Shown one piece after another: positions 11,695 to 22,539 of a DNA stretch of 64,000 nt (the stretch's first letter is position 1; the number at the start of each line of letters is the position of its first letter). Below the pieces are notes generated by a model, which did no database searches, was not told where the DNA came from, and was given only the letters and a program-made list of their open reading frames with translations. The stretch lies in the NCBI GenBank assembly GCA_963682025.1, contig OY821518.1:224793070-224857069 (forward strand), in the 5' to 3' direction. The position numbers and the translations under genes are program-made. Origin of the DNA: Cordilura impudica (lineage: Eukaryota > Arthropoda > Insecta > Diptera > Scathophagidae).

Positions 11695-11828
11695 TTTTTT
11701 TTAGTTTCTTTTCTATAACTAACTTTAATTAATTTTTTCATTTACATAAATAAATTTTTTAAGAGAAAAAATAGATATTATTATAAATAAATAATAAATA
11801 TTATTATAAATAAATAAATAAAAATAAA

Positions 11829-12124
11829 GAAAAAAAACATAGGCATTTCGCTGATTTTTTCATGTAAAGTGCCAAAACTGGCGATTTTTTTAAATGTTTG
11901 TATGGGGAACCCCCAGGGGAGTTCCAGGGGGTGTGCCACTGGCATCGGTGGGTCGGGTCTCCAAAGTTAGTGGGGGTCGGCCATACATTTGGACTCGATT
12001 GGGACACTCTAAATGGGTCAAAGTGAGACAGACAGACAGACAGGTCAAAAGTTGGGACATCAGAATTCGTTTTAGAATACGATTTGCACTAAGCAATGGG
12101 CGATTTTTAAATCGACCCGCCCTA
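11829..12124 (-). repeat. Right TIR of the 3.46-kb element
   Basis: Inverted match to 8664-9014 with a 42-bp deletion near the tip and scattered substitutions. It carries cagacagacagacagg at about 12029-12044, the complement of the left (GTCT)n run. Confidence 0.85.
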
Positions 12125-12244
12125 ATGTATATACATACTAATACAAAAACATTTATTTCAAAGCTGTTTTTTGTTTTAGTTTTTTATACTGAAGAAGATT
12201 TAATAGCAAAACTCTTTGCTTGGATTCTCATTGCATTGGTTTCA

Positions 12245-12570
12245 CTGCTAGGCGATTTCTTGTGACCGGTGTTTTGTTCTACCGTTTTATCCCGATTTTG
12301 AACAAACGTATATTATATGAAAGGTATTTATTTTTAGCCGTTTTGCAGATCTACAGATTTTTAAATTTTTTCCTTTATTTTGAGTAAATTGCATTTAAAA
12401 TTTCTACCAATTATTGTAGAAATTATACAATGCTATGTGTGTGTTTATTAAATTTGTTAATGTGTTTGTAATAAAATTGAGTTTGTTTTTTTGTGGTGAT
12501 TTGCGAATTGGCTATAATTGAAAATTTCCTAGAATTTGCACTCATTTCGAGGGCTCGACTCTGCTAGTAT
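12245..12570 (+). repeat. Dispersed repeat, copy 1 (partner at 60570-60900)
   Basis: Shares long near-identical blocks with the reverse complement of 60570-60900: gttttgttctaccgttttat, gccgttttgca, gagtaaattgcatttaaa, attaaatttgttaatgtgtt, and ttgcactc...ctgctag at the far end. No coding potential. Family unknown. Confidence 0.65.
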
Positions 12571-12808
12571 GAATTAAACTTTTTACCCAACAAACTGTCT
12601 ACTGCTTTTGGTTACTGATGTGGGTTGGTGAATCGACCCGAAACAGCTGTATAACCTGTCATGCAGAATATAGATAAATTTTACATACAAACGTGCCAAT
12701 GTTTTTTGCTATTTGATCTTGAGCCAGATTTAATTTTTAACTCAATCATTGAAATGATATAGATCGAAAATTAGAATTTTTTAAAATCAATAACAATTTC
12801 TGCTTCAG

Positions 12809-12997
12809 TCCATTCGCCGAATTGGTGGCATATACGATGATCGTTTGGCTTTATTACTAAAAGCTCGTAAACCAAGATCCTTTCGTAAAATCTTCCAAAA
12901 AGGGAATGGACTATCCCCATTTGCTGAGAACGGCGCCGAATTGATCAATGTGATGCGCACTGTTTGGCGTCTTACGGGATGCACATTATCATTGAAA
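12809..12997 (+). CDS. Exon-like island, 63 codons, possible host-gene exon
   Basis: A frame bounded by a good acceptor (ttctgcttcag, AG at 12807-12808) and a plausible donor (GTAAAC at 12998). The span is exactly 189 nt, phase 0 at both ends. It encodes SIRRIGGIYDDRLALLLKAR then KPRSFRKIFQKGNGLSPFAE and MRTVWRLTGCTLSLK, more complex and less AT-biased than anything around it. I do not recognise the protein. Just downstream (13060) is the tail of a LINE. It could be an exon of a host gene with very long introns, a retained pseudo-exon, or a TE scrap. Confidence 0.35.
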
Positions 12998-13059
12998 GTA
13001 AACGCGATGAGAAAACGATCCTTAGTTATTCGAATTAGCCGCTCTGACGGACTAATATG

Positions 13060-14750
13060 ACTATTTTAATTTTTTTATTTTTATTTTTTATTTATTAACC
13101 AACACTCAGGGGTGCCCCCTACAGATGCAGTGCATTGTGTTGATCTCAGGAAAATATGTTATGGGAAGGAGTAAAGAGGGAGTAGTGTTTGCGGATATTT
13201 GACTTAAATTTTATTAGATTATAACTGTCAGGAAAGACTTCTGCGGGGAGTTTGTTCCACATACTGCTAGTTCGACTCATAAACGAATTATCTCTTTAAT
13301 GCCTTGTGCGGTCAACTGGACAATAGCCTACAAACGGATGTGATCTACTAGAGAAGCGGGTAGAGCGAACCGAAACTCGGGCACTTGGAATAAGTTCGCT
13401 AATCTCAGAAGAACATTTCCCATAGTAGTATCTATAGAACAGTGATACACAACCCACATTCCGACGATATTCCAATGAGTCAATAGAGTTGGATACCCTA
13501 CTGTCATTGAGGAGCATCAACGCCCTCCTTTGCACGCTCTCCAGTAGCTCCAAATAGACTTTGAAGCTCCTGCCCGTATATGGGAGTTGTATTCCATCTT
13601 CGATCGGATGTAAGTGGTATAGATTTGAAGGAGATCAGAGGGAGTGAAGTAATTTTTGCACCGTTTTAGAAAACCAAGACACTTGAATGCTTCTTTCGAC
13701 ACTTGAAAAACATGCTCATTCCAACGAACATCACATTGAATTCTCATGCCTTGAACATCAAGTGTATCCGATTCCTCAATACCTATTTCACCCACATTTA
13801 CATGTGATATTGTTGAATCTAAAGCCCATGGGGCAACAAAGAACATTGAATCTTGCGTGTATTAATCAACCCTATTCGCTTTACCCCACTCGGAGATTGT
13901 TAACAGGTCTTGGTTGAGTGTGTCGTTCATTGTCCGCCTTTTGCCCCCCTACCTCCAAGAGGCTTGGCCTACAATTAAAGGAAAATGAATGACAAATGCT
14001 GCTGTCATCTGCGAAAGAGTATATAAATTTAAAAGTTTGATCAAGAAGGTCGTTCAGAAAGATAAGAAAAAGAGAAGGAGAAAGAACGGAACCTTGGGGT
14101 ACCCCTGAATTAAGCTGAAACTCATTAGATGAGACCCCAACAATAACAACACGTATTGTTCGGTCTCTGAGAAAACTCGATGTAAATCGAGAGAAGCCAT
14201 TACCGACCCCAAATGCAATAAGATTTTATATCAATGCACCGTGCCACACACGATCGAATGCCTTAGAAATATCTAGAGCACCCACTTTACTTTCGCCAAA
14301 ATTGCGAATGGATCGACTCCATCATGGTCTCATCACCTTTGAGAGTGCAGAGCAGATTGCAATTCAGGGTTAGTAGCCGCACCCTTTTTAGGAATTGGTT
14401 GGATATTAGCAACCTTCCAGCAAGAGGGAAAGACTCCCGCACGGTACGAAAGGCTGAAAAAGGTTGGCCAATGGACTGGCTAGCGTCGAAGAGCACTGTT
14501 TCAGCACCAGTGCTGGTATACCATCCGGTCCCGGGGATTTATTAATGTTGAGATCCGAAAGTACCTTTTTAACTGCACGTGCTCGGAAGAATATTTTAGG
14601 CATAGTACAAGATACTCTTTCGAGTTCGGGCAGTGGTTGATCGCTACACGGCAAAAATGAATTTTTTGCAAAAAGTTCAGCTAAAAGGTTAGCCTTATGA
14701 ACCGGGTCAGTAAAATTGAACAAAATGCACGATAAGTTTGACGAACGCAG
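13060..14750 (-). mobile_element. Second LINE, 5'-truncated, broken
   Basis: A minus-strand non-LTR element ending at a T/A-rich tail (plus-strand attttaatttttttattttt at 13065-13100). It keeps only the RT and C-terminal region, in several frames. It differs in sequence from the LINE at 2581-6371, and is less AT-rich, suggesting another family. The 5' truncation point is near 14750. Confidence 0.75.
13296..14723 (-). pseudogene. Reverse transcriptase remnants of the second LINE
   Basis: From 14723: HKANLLAELFAKNSFLP then KVLSDLNINKSPGPDGIPAL, the RT palm entry. Around 14100-14000 another frame gives LFLSFLNDLL and the active site FADDSSICHSF. 13846-13517: MRIQCDVRWNEHVFQVSKEA, KCLGFLKRCKNYFTPSDLLQ. 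13553-13296: ELLESVQRRALMLLNDSRV, DSLEYRRNVGCVSLFYRYY, the usual C-terminal region of this LINE class. Frames change at least four times. Confidence 0.8.
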
Positions 14751-15544
14751 TCATTATTTTGATAGAAGTTTTCAATAATTTTCAAGCGTTGCTTTCATGT
14801 AAGTCTACCCATGATGAAATGGCGACCCTAACTAAACAAAAAGCAGCTATCAGCTGTTAAATCGGTTGTCAAATGACTCAAAGTAAACCGCTAAAAAACA
14901 CACCATTTAACAAAACCCAATACCACGACTCCAAAAGTGTAATAAAACCGATTCAAAACCATTGAAAAAAGTTTTAATTTAACCAGCAAAAATTGCTGCT
15001 GGGTGGTAAAATGCCACAATAACGAATAATAAAAAAATATTGCCAAATTATTTTTTTTGTTTTTTTTTTCTTTTTTATAAACAAATAAAAAATTAAAAAT
15101 AATTTCATGTTTATTTTATTCAAGACAATCACTTAATAAACTTAATGTGTTGTTCAAGTGTAGTGTAGTGTAGATGTTATTTCTGCTGCAATATTAAAAT
15201 ACAACAACAAGAATATTAACAAAATGAAAAGTTGTGCGAAATAAAATACAGCAACAAAAAGCTGGATGTCTTAACAAAAATTATACTCATAACCACATAA
15301 AAAATGTTGAAAAAAAAACAGTGGTAGTAATAACAAAACCAAAAACAACACAAAAAAAATTTATATATTTACCAATCAAAGTGGGAACAAGGTCAAACAT
15401 TTAACCATTTTGTTATTCTTATATGCGAAAATCTCACAATTGATTAATACAAATCTACACAATGATTTTATTTACTGGCACTGCTTAAATTTACTGAGTA
15501 TATGTACATAAAAACAACAAAAACAGGGTGTGACTTTTGTTCAG
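14751..15544. other. No gene seen
   Basis: AT-rich DNA with many short A/T homopolymers and AACAACAA-type runs. No open frame, terminal repeat or structured signal that I can support. Confidence 0.6.
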
Positions 15545-16222
15545 CGGCGCACAGTGGACCATTTGACGAGAAGGCGGTCAAAAATCTATAACTTTTTATT
15601 GGATTGGAATTTTGATATGCGGTTTTTTTTTTGTTTGGTAGGTGAGACTTTAGCCTTTAAGTTTTGCTATAAAACGTAATTCTCGACCGAAAATAAAAAA
15701 AGTTACGGAGGGTTTAAAATACATTTTCATTTGTAGTTGAATTTTAGTACAAAAGTGAAGTGTTAAAAGGTAAAAAAAGGTTTTTTTTAAATATAATGTC
15801 TTATTTTTTCAGTTAATTTTACAACTAATACTTTTTAACAATTTTTTAAGTTAATTTTTTCAGAAAATGCCAAACTTTGGCCCCCGTAAACTTTTTAGTC
15901 CTAATGTGCACAAGGGCCAAAGGTTGTTTTTTTTTTTTTTTTTTTTTTTTTTTTGAAAGATCCCGAGTTAAAATAAGTTACCTTATATTGGTTCAAGAAA
16001 AAAAAGAAGTTTCAATGAAAAACTCATATGTTTTTGCTTTAGTTAAATTTTTTGTTATTGTCTTTTTAAATATTTCTATATCAATTTTTATGGTAAATTT
16101 ATGAAATATAACAATTTTTATTGTACATTTACAAAATATATAATTTTTTAAATCAAGAAAATATTTTAACTATATAAAAAAAAGTGTAACTTATTGTTAG
16201 TGTAATGAAAAATTACTTTAAA

Positions 16223-18200
16223 TCAACCAATTTTAGTAAACATTTCTTCTAAATAGCCTTGATTTTCATCTTCTAGAAGTTGTTTAGCTTCTTCGTCTAA
16301 TTCAATAGAGGTAGTTTTCCATTTTTGACGAATGTTGGACATATATGGATCTGAAGTGCACAACAAAATAGTGATAAGGTCTTCATTAGTACAACATCTG
16401 GACATTTTCCTTGTGTTGTGCTCGCGAAAGAATCTGTAGTCTTTGTTCCTTTTTTCTTGCGCTTCTTCAGATAGATCTCCTATTAGTAGCATATTGTTTT
16501 GAATTATTTGTTCCCCATGGTACAAAATTTTATGAACTGTGGATGGCATATATCTCCAAGGGTATTTTTCATTATAAAGTATAGCTGTTTTATTGGCGTA
16601 CTCTCCAAATTTTTTGCATTTATCTTTCTGCTGCATGCTAGAACTTGTAATATGATTTTGAATCGTCAGTTTCCGGATCGGAAAAAAATCTCCTTGCAGT
16701 ATTTAAATCATTTGTGTTTCCTTCCCCTTGTTTTGGTTGGTCGATTACGAGACCTAGCTGTAGATATTTTTGTCGAATTTGTTTTTTTTTTTGCTTTCTT
16801 TTTTCTTAATTTACTTTGTTTTTTCTCACTGTTTCGCCTAACGGACCAAATTCCAAATCATAACCCAATTTAAGAATATGCTACATGAAACGTATTCTAG
16901 CATTAAGAAGGGACATTCCAAATTCGTAGGCTTCCTTAAAACTATCGTCTTCTGGTGGGGGTTGGCTTAATTGACTTGATGTCTTTTGGCATATAATGCA
17001 GCTTGACGTTGACTTTGTTCCAGTTAAAGCTTGTGCAACTTTTCCATCAATCATTGTGAGACACATTTTAAAATGTACTTCAATGTCTTGGTCATCAAAT
17101 TTAAATATTACTGGTTGAAGTTCCTTAATTTGATCTTTTATTTTTTGAACTTCTTCAGTTATGACATCTTTGGTTTCCTTTTTGAATGCAAATTTTATTG
17201 GTCTGCAATACTTTGTTGAAGAAGGAATTTCATTTTTCATTTATATCAATTTCTGTTGCTGTACTAGTTGACGGCTCTAAGACGCTATACCTTTTTGTTA
17301 AGCGCAATGGAACGAAAGATACCATAAATAAATTAGCATCTGATGAATTTTCGGCATTAAATTGCTTGTATTGTTTCTGACCAGAGGATCCATCACATCC
17401 CCATTTAGAAATTAAAGTAATGTTGCCATTACCAATTTTTTTTTAAATGATCAGTATCAAGCGTATTTAGTAATCGTTCTGCAGTATATTCAAGGAAATC
17501 TTGCAATTTTATTTCTGCTGATGTTGAAGTGACACTAATAGCAGATTGTGAAGGTAAGCATTCTTTTTTGGCAGAAACTAAATCTCGATACAGTGGAAAA
17601 ATCCCACAATTCATTTCCTTATATTGATTTTTGGTCAATTTCAAATCCAAAAATAGGGCGAACGCTTCTTCCGGCATAAATTTCTTATCTTCAATTGGTG
17701 TAGGAATGCTTTTCCAAATCCTCTTTGTGCGCCTTGGGCTCGCTTCTACTATTTTTTCAATTATTTCAATTTCATTTTTTTTTATTTTGGGTAGGTTGAA
17801 TTTGGTGCAAAAATGAATCCTTAATAATTCTTTGAGAAATTTTTTAATTGATATTCTCCAGCTTGCGCCTTCGAGATCTTTCACTACATCCGTCAATTAG
17901 TTTTGTTGGTCGAACCTTTTTTCCACTTTCGTTGGCAATTGTAGATGCACTCTCAAAAATAAGTTCCTTTATTAACCAGTCTTGGTAACGTTTGTATATC
18001 TTTGCCTTGCTATGAGAGCATTCAATGTACCGTCTTTTCAAATTCGATGCAAAATTAGTAATTTTTCCTTTGTGCATTTCAATGTCTTCTAGGTTACAAT
18101 TCTTAAAGAAGTCGTTGCTCACTATGTGCAAAATTACATCGTCTACATCATTTCGTTGAAAATAAATATCTGCCAAATCTCTGTAACAGTACTTAGCCAT
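16223..18200 (-). pseudogene. Transib transposase, copy A, frame-broken
   Basis: Begins at MAKYCYRDLADIYF (18200), which aligns with MENFSYKELAEEYF of the intact copy C, and ends ...YLEEMFTKIG at 16223. Retained motifs: RRRKLENIN; WGCDGSSGQ (first Asp) in the piece near 17400-17250; LTMIDGK (second Asp) and SSCIICQ (zinc pair) in 17240-16881; TVHKILYHG (zinc His pair) and LSEEAQEKRNKDYR (third acidic residue) in 16636-16223. The pieces sit in different frames, and about 20 residues that copy C has between its DPET and KFGDYA motifs are missing. Not functional. Confidence 0.85.
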
Positions 18201-18529
18201 TGCACAAATTGTAATGAACAATAATTGTGGAAACATTATTATAAATACTCTTTCTTGCAATTATGTAAAATAAAAATTTTTATCTTTTAGTACCACTTTT
18301 AGAAGCATAAAAAACCCACACCCTAACCCCTTTTAAAAGGTGAAGCATACCTGCTCATATCTTAAAGGGCTATGTCGCAATAGTTTTTTTTTTACCATTT
18401 ACCTGTTATTTAAATTGTTTCCCATTTTGTCAGGTATTTAAACTATATAACTCTAATTCAGACTATTAATGTTTTTGAAAGATACCTACGTAAATGTACC
18501 TGTAACAATTAAGCGCATTATATCTCAAC

Positions 18530-18790
18530 CCTTTTTTATAAGTATATAACAACTCCTGACAACTCTACCGACACGCAAAAAAATACACCGAGGTGCAACG
18601 GTACGACCAACTTTTGTATTCATAACACTCAGACGGACGGACGGACATCGTTTAATCGACTCAGAAAGTGATTTTGAGGCGATCCGTATAACAAAAGATG
18701 GATAAAGGTCCAATATTTTTGGCAGTTACAAATATCACCTCAAACTTATTATGTCCTAACCACATAGTGGACAACTTTTGTATTCACAAA
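18530..18790 (+). repeat. mini-me-like module inside Transib A
   Basis: agacggacggacggacat followed by cgactcagaaagtgatttt, aatatttttggcagttaca and ccacatagtgg parallels 40700-40850 of the free-standing repeat over about 140 bp. The same module sits inverted in copy B at 43200-43450. It lies in the 5' noncoding part of the Transib, upstream of the transposase start. Confidence 0.7.
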
Positions 18791-19341
18791 TTTTGCAGAA
18801 AATATCTAACCTTGGGTCAGAAAAATTGTTCTGGTGCACACGGGCGGAAACTGGCGGGTGTATAATGGGATATATGAGTATAGGGGAGGGTTCGGACTAT
18901 AGAACAGTGCAAGATTTTTTTCTGACTGCTTTTGACTGGCAGGAGTTCTGCTCTATTAAGTAGGAGATTTTCGGAAAATTTGGACCTTTTTTAAAAAAAA
19001 TTTTTTTTTAAATTTCAGAATCGCTCAGTGATTTTACATTTTTAACATTAATAGTATGGAAGACACAAAATTTATTTCACTTCAAAATCTTTTAAATCAA
19101 AAAAGTTACAGTCATTCAAAAATAAAAATTTACAAAGAAATTTTTAATTTTAGCAAAATACTGAGAAAGCCCATTTTCGAAGACCCTGTTCGCTGTGATA
19201 TAGTTGAGATAGAGTCACAATTTTTTGACTCCCGAGGTTTACTAGTATTTACTTTCAAATGAATAACATAACTTTAAAATCGGTAACAAAAAAATAAATG
19301 ATTTTTGGCCGCCTTCTCAAAATATGGTCCACTGTGCGGCG

Positions 19342-20362
19342 TATGGGTACATTGCGAAAATCGACAAATTGTTTGAATGAAATTTCAAGATTAATACAAT
19401 CTGTTCAAATTAACATAATTAACTTAATATAAGGCAGTGCAAGAATAGGTCAATGCTCTATACTCCAATTATTAGGACCCGGACTGTTATGCAGTTAAAA
19501 TCGTGTTTTATGCGCATAAAAGTTGCACTAAAAATAGAAAAAAATTCTCTAAAAATTAAAAAATATTCACTTACATTTTTTAACGATAACAAAATAACAA
19601 CAACAAAAAAACAAAATTCAGTCTCATAAATATTAAAAAGGTATATGAAACATAAAAGAACATGTTAAAATAAAGTAGAAAGTTAAACCAAAAGTATAAC
19701 AATCACTTGCCAGTTACATGTTTGAATCGAAATACAAAATGAATTAAGAATAAGAACAAAGTTTTGTTTATATAAATGCATAAGAATTTTTTAATATTTT
19801 CAAAAGTAATGGTGCGCCTTTTTGGCCTTAAAAAGCTTTTAAACATTGAAAATGACCGATCAACGTCGATGTAAATTTTTTAAATATCCAATTTATTTAT
19901 TTTATGCTGAGGAATATGTATGTAATTCTAATTATTTTTTTTTTTTTGAATTTCCAATTTATTTATTTCCGATTGTATGTATTTGTTCGAGTGATTTTTT
20001 TAAATTTGTAATTTGTAGATACAGCAAATCAGCATATCAGTGAGCCAGTAATGAGTGGAACTATTATAACGTTAATAGTAAGTTTGTATAACGTAATTTA
20101 CATATGAAAAACATTTGTAGTCATTCCGAACCTGATAATAGCCGAATATAATATTTTTGGTATTTGGTATTTGGTATTTTTGGTATATTTTTTGATTGTT
20201 TAAAGTTAAAGTTTTAAGTTCTGAATAAAACAATTATTTTAAGGTTGAAAATTTATTATAGGGAAAAACCAGTTTGAAGGTGAAAACGAATTTTTGAGGT
20301 AAATAAAGTTTTGACACAACAAAATTCCGATTAAAAACAGTTCAAAACAAAATGTCTGCTCA
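19342..20362. other. No gene seen
   Basis: AT-rich DNA. A short run of tttggta/tttggtattt units occurs at 20157-20186. No terminal repeats or protein motif that I can support. Confidence 0.6.
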
Positions 20363-20364
20363 TA

Positions 20365-21673
20365 ACGTATGCGGAATGAAATATGGACTGACTCATTAAC
20401 AGTAATAAAAACTTTTATTGAGGAGTTAAATACTTACAACTAATATATGTTAAAATACATAACTTCAGCTTATATTACAAAAAAAAATCATAACCACAGC
20501 GATGGGCTTTCCTAATATTTCGAGGCACTTTACGCATTGCCTACTGAATGCCCTGTTTATTGATATTCACCAGCTCTCTTTTAATCTTATTTATAAAGCA
20601 GTCCAGGTTTTTTGGTTTGTATCCCTTTCCGTACACATTTCTTTTCAAATTAGCCCAAAAAGTTTCGATTGGCCTCAGTTGTGGGACGTTTGGGGGGTTT
20701 TGCTCCTTAGGTACAAATTCTATATTTAAATTTGCCAAAGCAGACTGTGTAGTTCTTGCGTAATGTGACGACGCTAAGTCCGGCCAAAATATGGTTTTGT
20801 CATTTTTATGATACTTATCGATAAATTTTTTAAGTACAGGAAGACATTTGTCGATATAAACTTTAGCGTTGACAGCCAAGCCTGATTTTATGAACACCGG
20901 TTCGCTGATTCCATATTCACTTACCGCCAGCCACAATAAAACTTTTTTTGGGAACTTTGTTTTTTTAATATTGGTTACATTATCAGGTGGCCTAGTATTA
21001 GGAAACCTAAAATAATATTTTGGTGTCCATTCATGCCCCTCCACTGTAAAATAAGTCTCATCATCCATGATGCAAATGTATGGTGAGTCTGTAGAAAAAA
21101 ATGTTTGGGACAAAGCTCGTAGTCGATGGTTAATAGCTAGTGACTGTTTATCTGACACAGCTGGAACGGTTTTTTTTTGTACATTTTACCACGCCCATAT
21201 CTGCTATATATTTTTTTATTGTTTTATCGCTGACATTATATTTCCTTCCTAACTCACGATAAGATTTTGCTGTACGTCCCACAATTTCTGCCTTCAATTT
21301 AGCCCTAGTTTGGCTTCTCTGTAAAGCACATTTTTTACCGGAACCGCGTTTTCTGTCAAACGATTTTACACTATCGAAAGCCTTTGTTGTTTTATAAATA
21401 AAAATTTTTTTGAATTGCATTGCAAAAAAATGACGAAATATTTCATTTTTGGTCATGTGTGAATTATTTTCACAAAATTGAAAAATTAACTTTCGACGTT
21501 CTTTCTCGTTCAATGACATTGTTACTACTAATTTTAGTTTATTGATCTGATCTCTAAATAAATAATTGCGGGAATATTACCGTTACTTTTTTCATATTTT
21601 GTTTTGATATTGTAATTTGTTTTGTATTTGCAATAATGGTTGGAAATCTGTCCATATTTCATTCCGCATACGT
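20365..21673 (-). mobile_element. Tc1/mariner element, DD37E type
   Basis: Starts ACGTATGCGGAATGAAATAT at 20365 and ends with its exact inverted copy at 21673; the perfect TIR is 24 bp. Flanked by TA on both sides (20363-20364, 21674-21675), the Tc1/mariner target. 1309 bp with a single minus-strand transposase gene. The second Asp and the Glu are 37 residues apart, matching the DD37E group first described from mosquitoes. Confidence 0.9.
20541..21519 (-). pseudogene. DD37E transposase, one frameshift
   Basis: N-terminal frame 21519-21148 (MSLNEKERRKLIFQF...) has helix-turn-helix regions: SHMTKNEIFRHFF and SYRELGRKYNVSDKTIKKYI. The catalytic frame 21158-20541 has IMDDETYF (first Asp), IFWPDLASSHYA (second Asp) and PQLRPIETFWANLK (Glu), with 37 residues between the last two. 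The frames meet at a T10 run at about 21169-21178, so one homopolymer slip separates this copy from a full ~325-residue enzyme that cuts and pastes at TA. Confidence 0.85.
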
Positions 21674-21779
21674 TATATAAGATGTATTTGCTGCTATTTT
21701 CTTAGAAATGAAAAATAATGCGGCTCTGTCTTTACAGAAAGTTTCGAAATTGATGACATTACGTTGAAAATATGACATC

Positions 21780-21960
21780 AGTCAACTGAATACCAATATG
21801 CTCGTTTTACAGCGTACTGGTCTTTTCTCCAAATTGGTGATTTCTTTTTGAATGCTGGCTTTGAAGAAGATTTCTTGTAGTAAACGCGAGATTTCAAGAT
21901 GTCCCAAAGAAAGAGTTTTGGAACCGCCAGATCTTGTGATCTGGCCGGCCTGTTAAAAAA
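21780..21960 (-). pseudogene. Decayed mariner-type transposase C-terminus
   Basis: On the minus strand 21960-21840 gives NRPARSQDLAVPKLFLWDIL then KSRVYYKK. It matches the pattern WPPRSCDLTPLDYFLWGYVKS seen in the DD41D element at 26174, with the catalytic Asp replaced. Short and diverged; no ends seen. Confidence 0.4.
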
Positions 21961-22083
21961 GCGAAAATGTTAGATCACACGCAATGGAAATTGTTGTTGT
22001 AAAATTCTTTTTCGTTGTCCGAGCTGTGTGCACGGTTGCTCCGTTCTGCTGTTCGAGTCCCAATTCAGCAAATTGCGTCCTCA

Positions 22084-22113
22084 AAAAATAATAATAATAA
22101 TAATAATAAAATA
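22084..22113 (+). repeat. (TAA)n microsatellite
   Basis: A run of about eight TAA units followed by AAATAAATAAA. Confidence 0.7.
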
Positions 22114-22539
22114 AATAAAAACTAGTCTCCTTGTTCTCTCTAGTCCAAACTTCGTTTACTCAGTTAATTGGCAATGGGCTTGTGTATCGCTTCATTGGTT
22201 GTTGTGAACTAAGTCTCTATCTGTCTACAATATAAATGCCAATTTAAATGTCAAAGCATTTGGAAAGATGAGGACATTATATTTGTCCAACCCAACAAAT
22301 TTGTTTGGGTTAAAGAAATATTAAAAAAAAACATATTTGGGATGAAAATATATTCACACCAAAAAATGTTGAGGTGAATAAAATTTTGGGCAACAAAATA
22401 AAATCTGCTGAACACAATATTAATTACGTATTTTCTCACTGGCCTCTACCTCATTTCACATTTATGGTCACAACTTTTGAACGAATGGATAAATTTTACT
22501 CAATTTCAATGCAAACTGCTCGGGATAACAAGGAACACA

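Larger units (their letters stand above)
8664..12124 (+). mobile_element. 3.46-kb DNA transposon, hAT-like by ends, with unnamed transposase
   Basis: Long terminal inverted repeats: left arm 8664 to about 9014, right arm about 11829-12124. The left begins TAAGCCGGGTCGATTT; the right, reverse-complemented, begins TAGGGCGGGTCGATTT. Both carry a (GTCT)n run and the motif gaactcccctgggg. The right arm lacks about 42 bp present in the left (8734-8775). The flanks carry an identical 8-bp duplication, ATGTATAT, at 8656-8663 and 12125-12132. An 8-bp TSD with TAGGG-type ends fits hAT-like elements. The single internal gene (9489-11694) has disabling mutations, so this copy is not autonomous as it stands. 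Confidence 0.85.
15550..19336 (-). mobile_element. Transib element, copy A (inactive)
   Basis: Begins CACAGTGGACCATTTGACG at 15550 and ends ...ATGGTCCACTGTG at 19336, so both ends read CACAGTGG inward. Flanked by a perfect 5-bp TSD CGGCG (15545-15549, 19337-19341). The heptamer-like CACAGTG tip, 5-bp GC-rich TSD and RAG1-core-like transposase define Transib. 3787 bp, transposase on the minus strand, near-identical over its length to copy B at 42681-46368 in opposite orientation. A poly-T tract lies at 15927-15953. Confidence 0.9.

Noticed and set aside
13687..14545. Plus-strand frames over the second LINE
   Set aside because: Shadows of the minus-strand reverse transcriptase remnants.
15927..15953. 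Poly-T run as the tail of a retrogene
   Set aside because: It lies inside Transib A, and the matching poly-A is at the same place in Transib B, so it belongs to the element.
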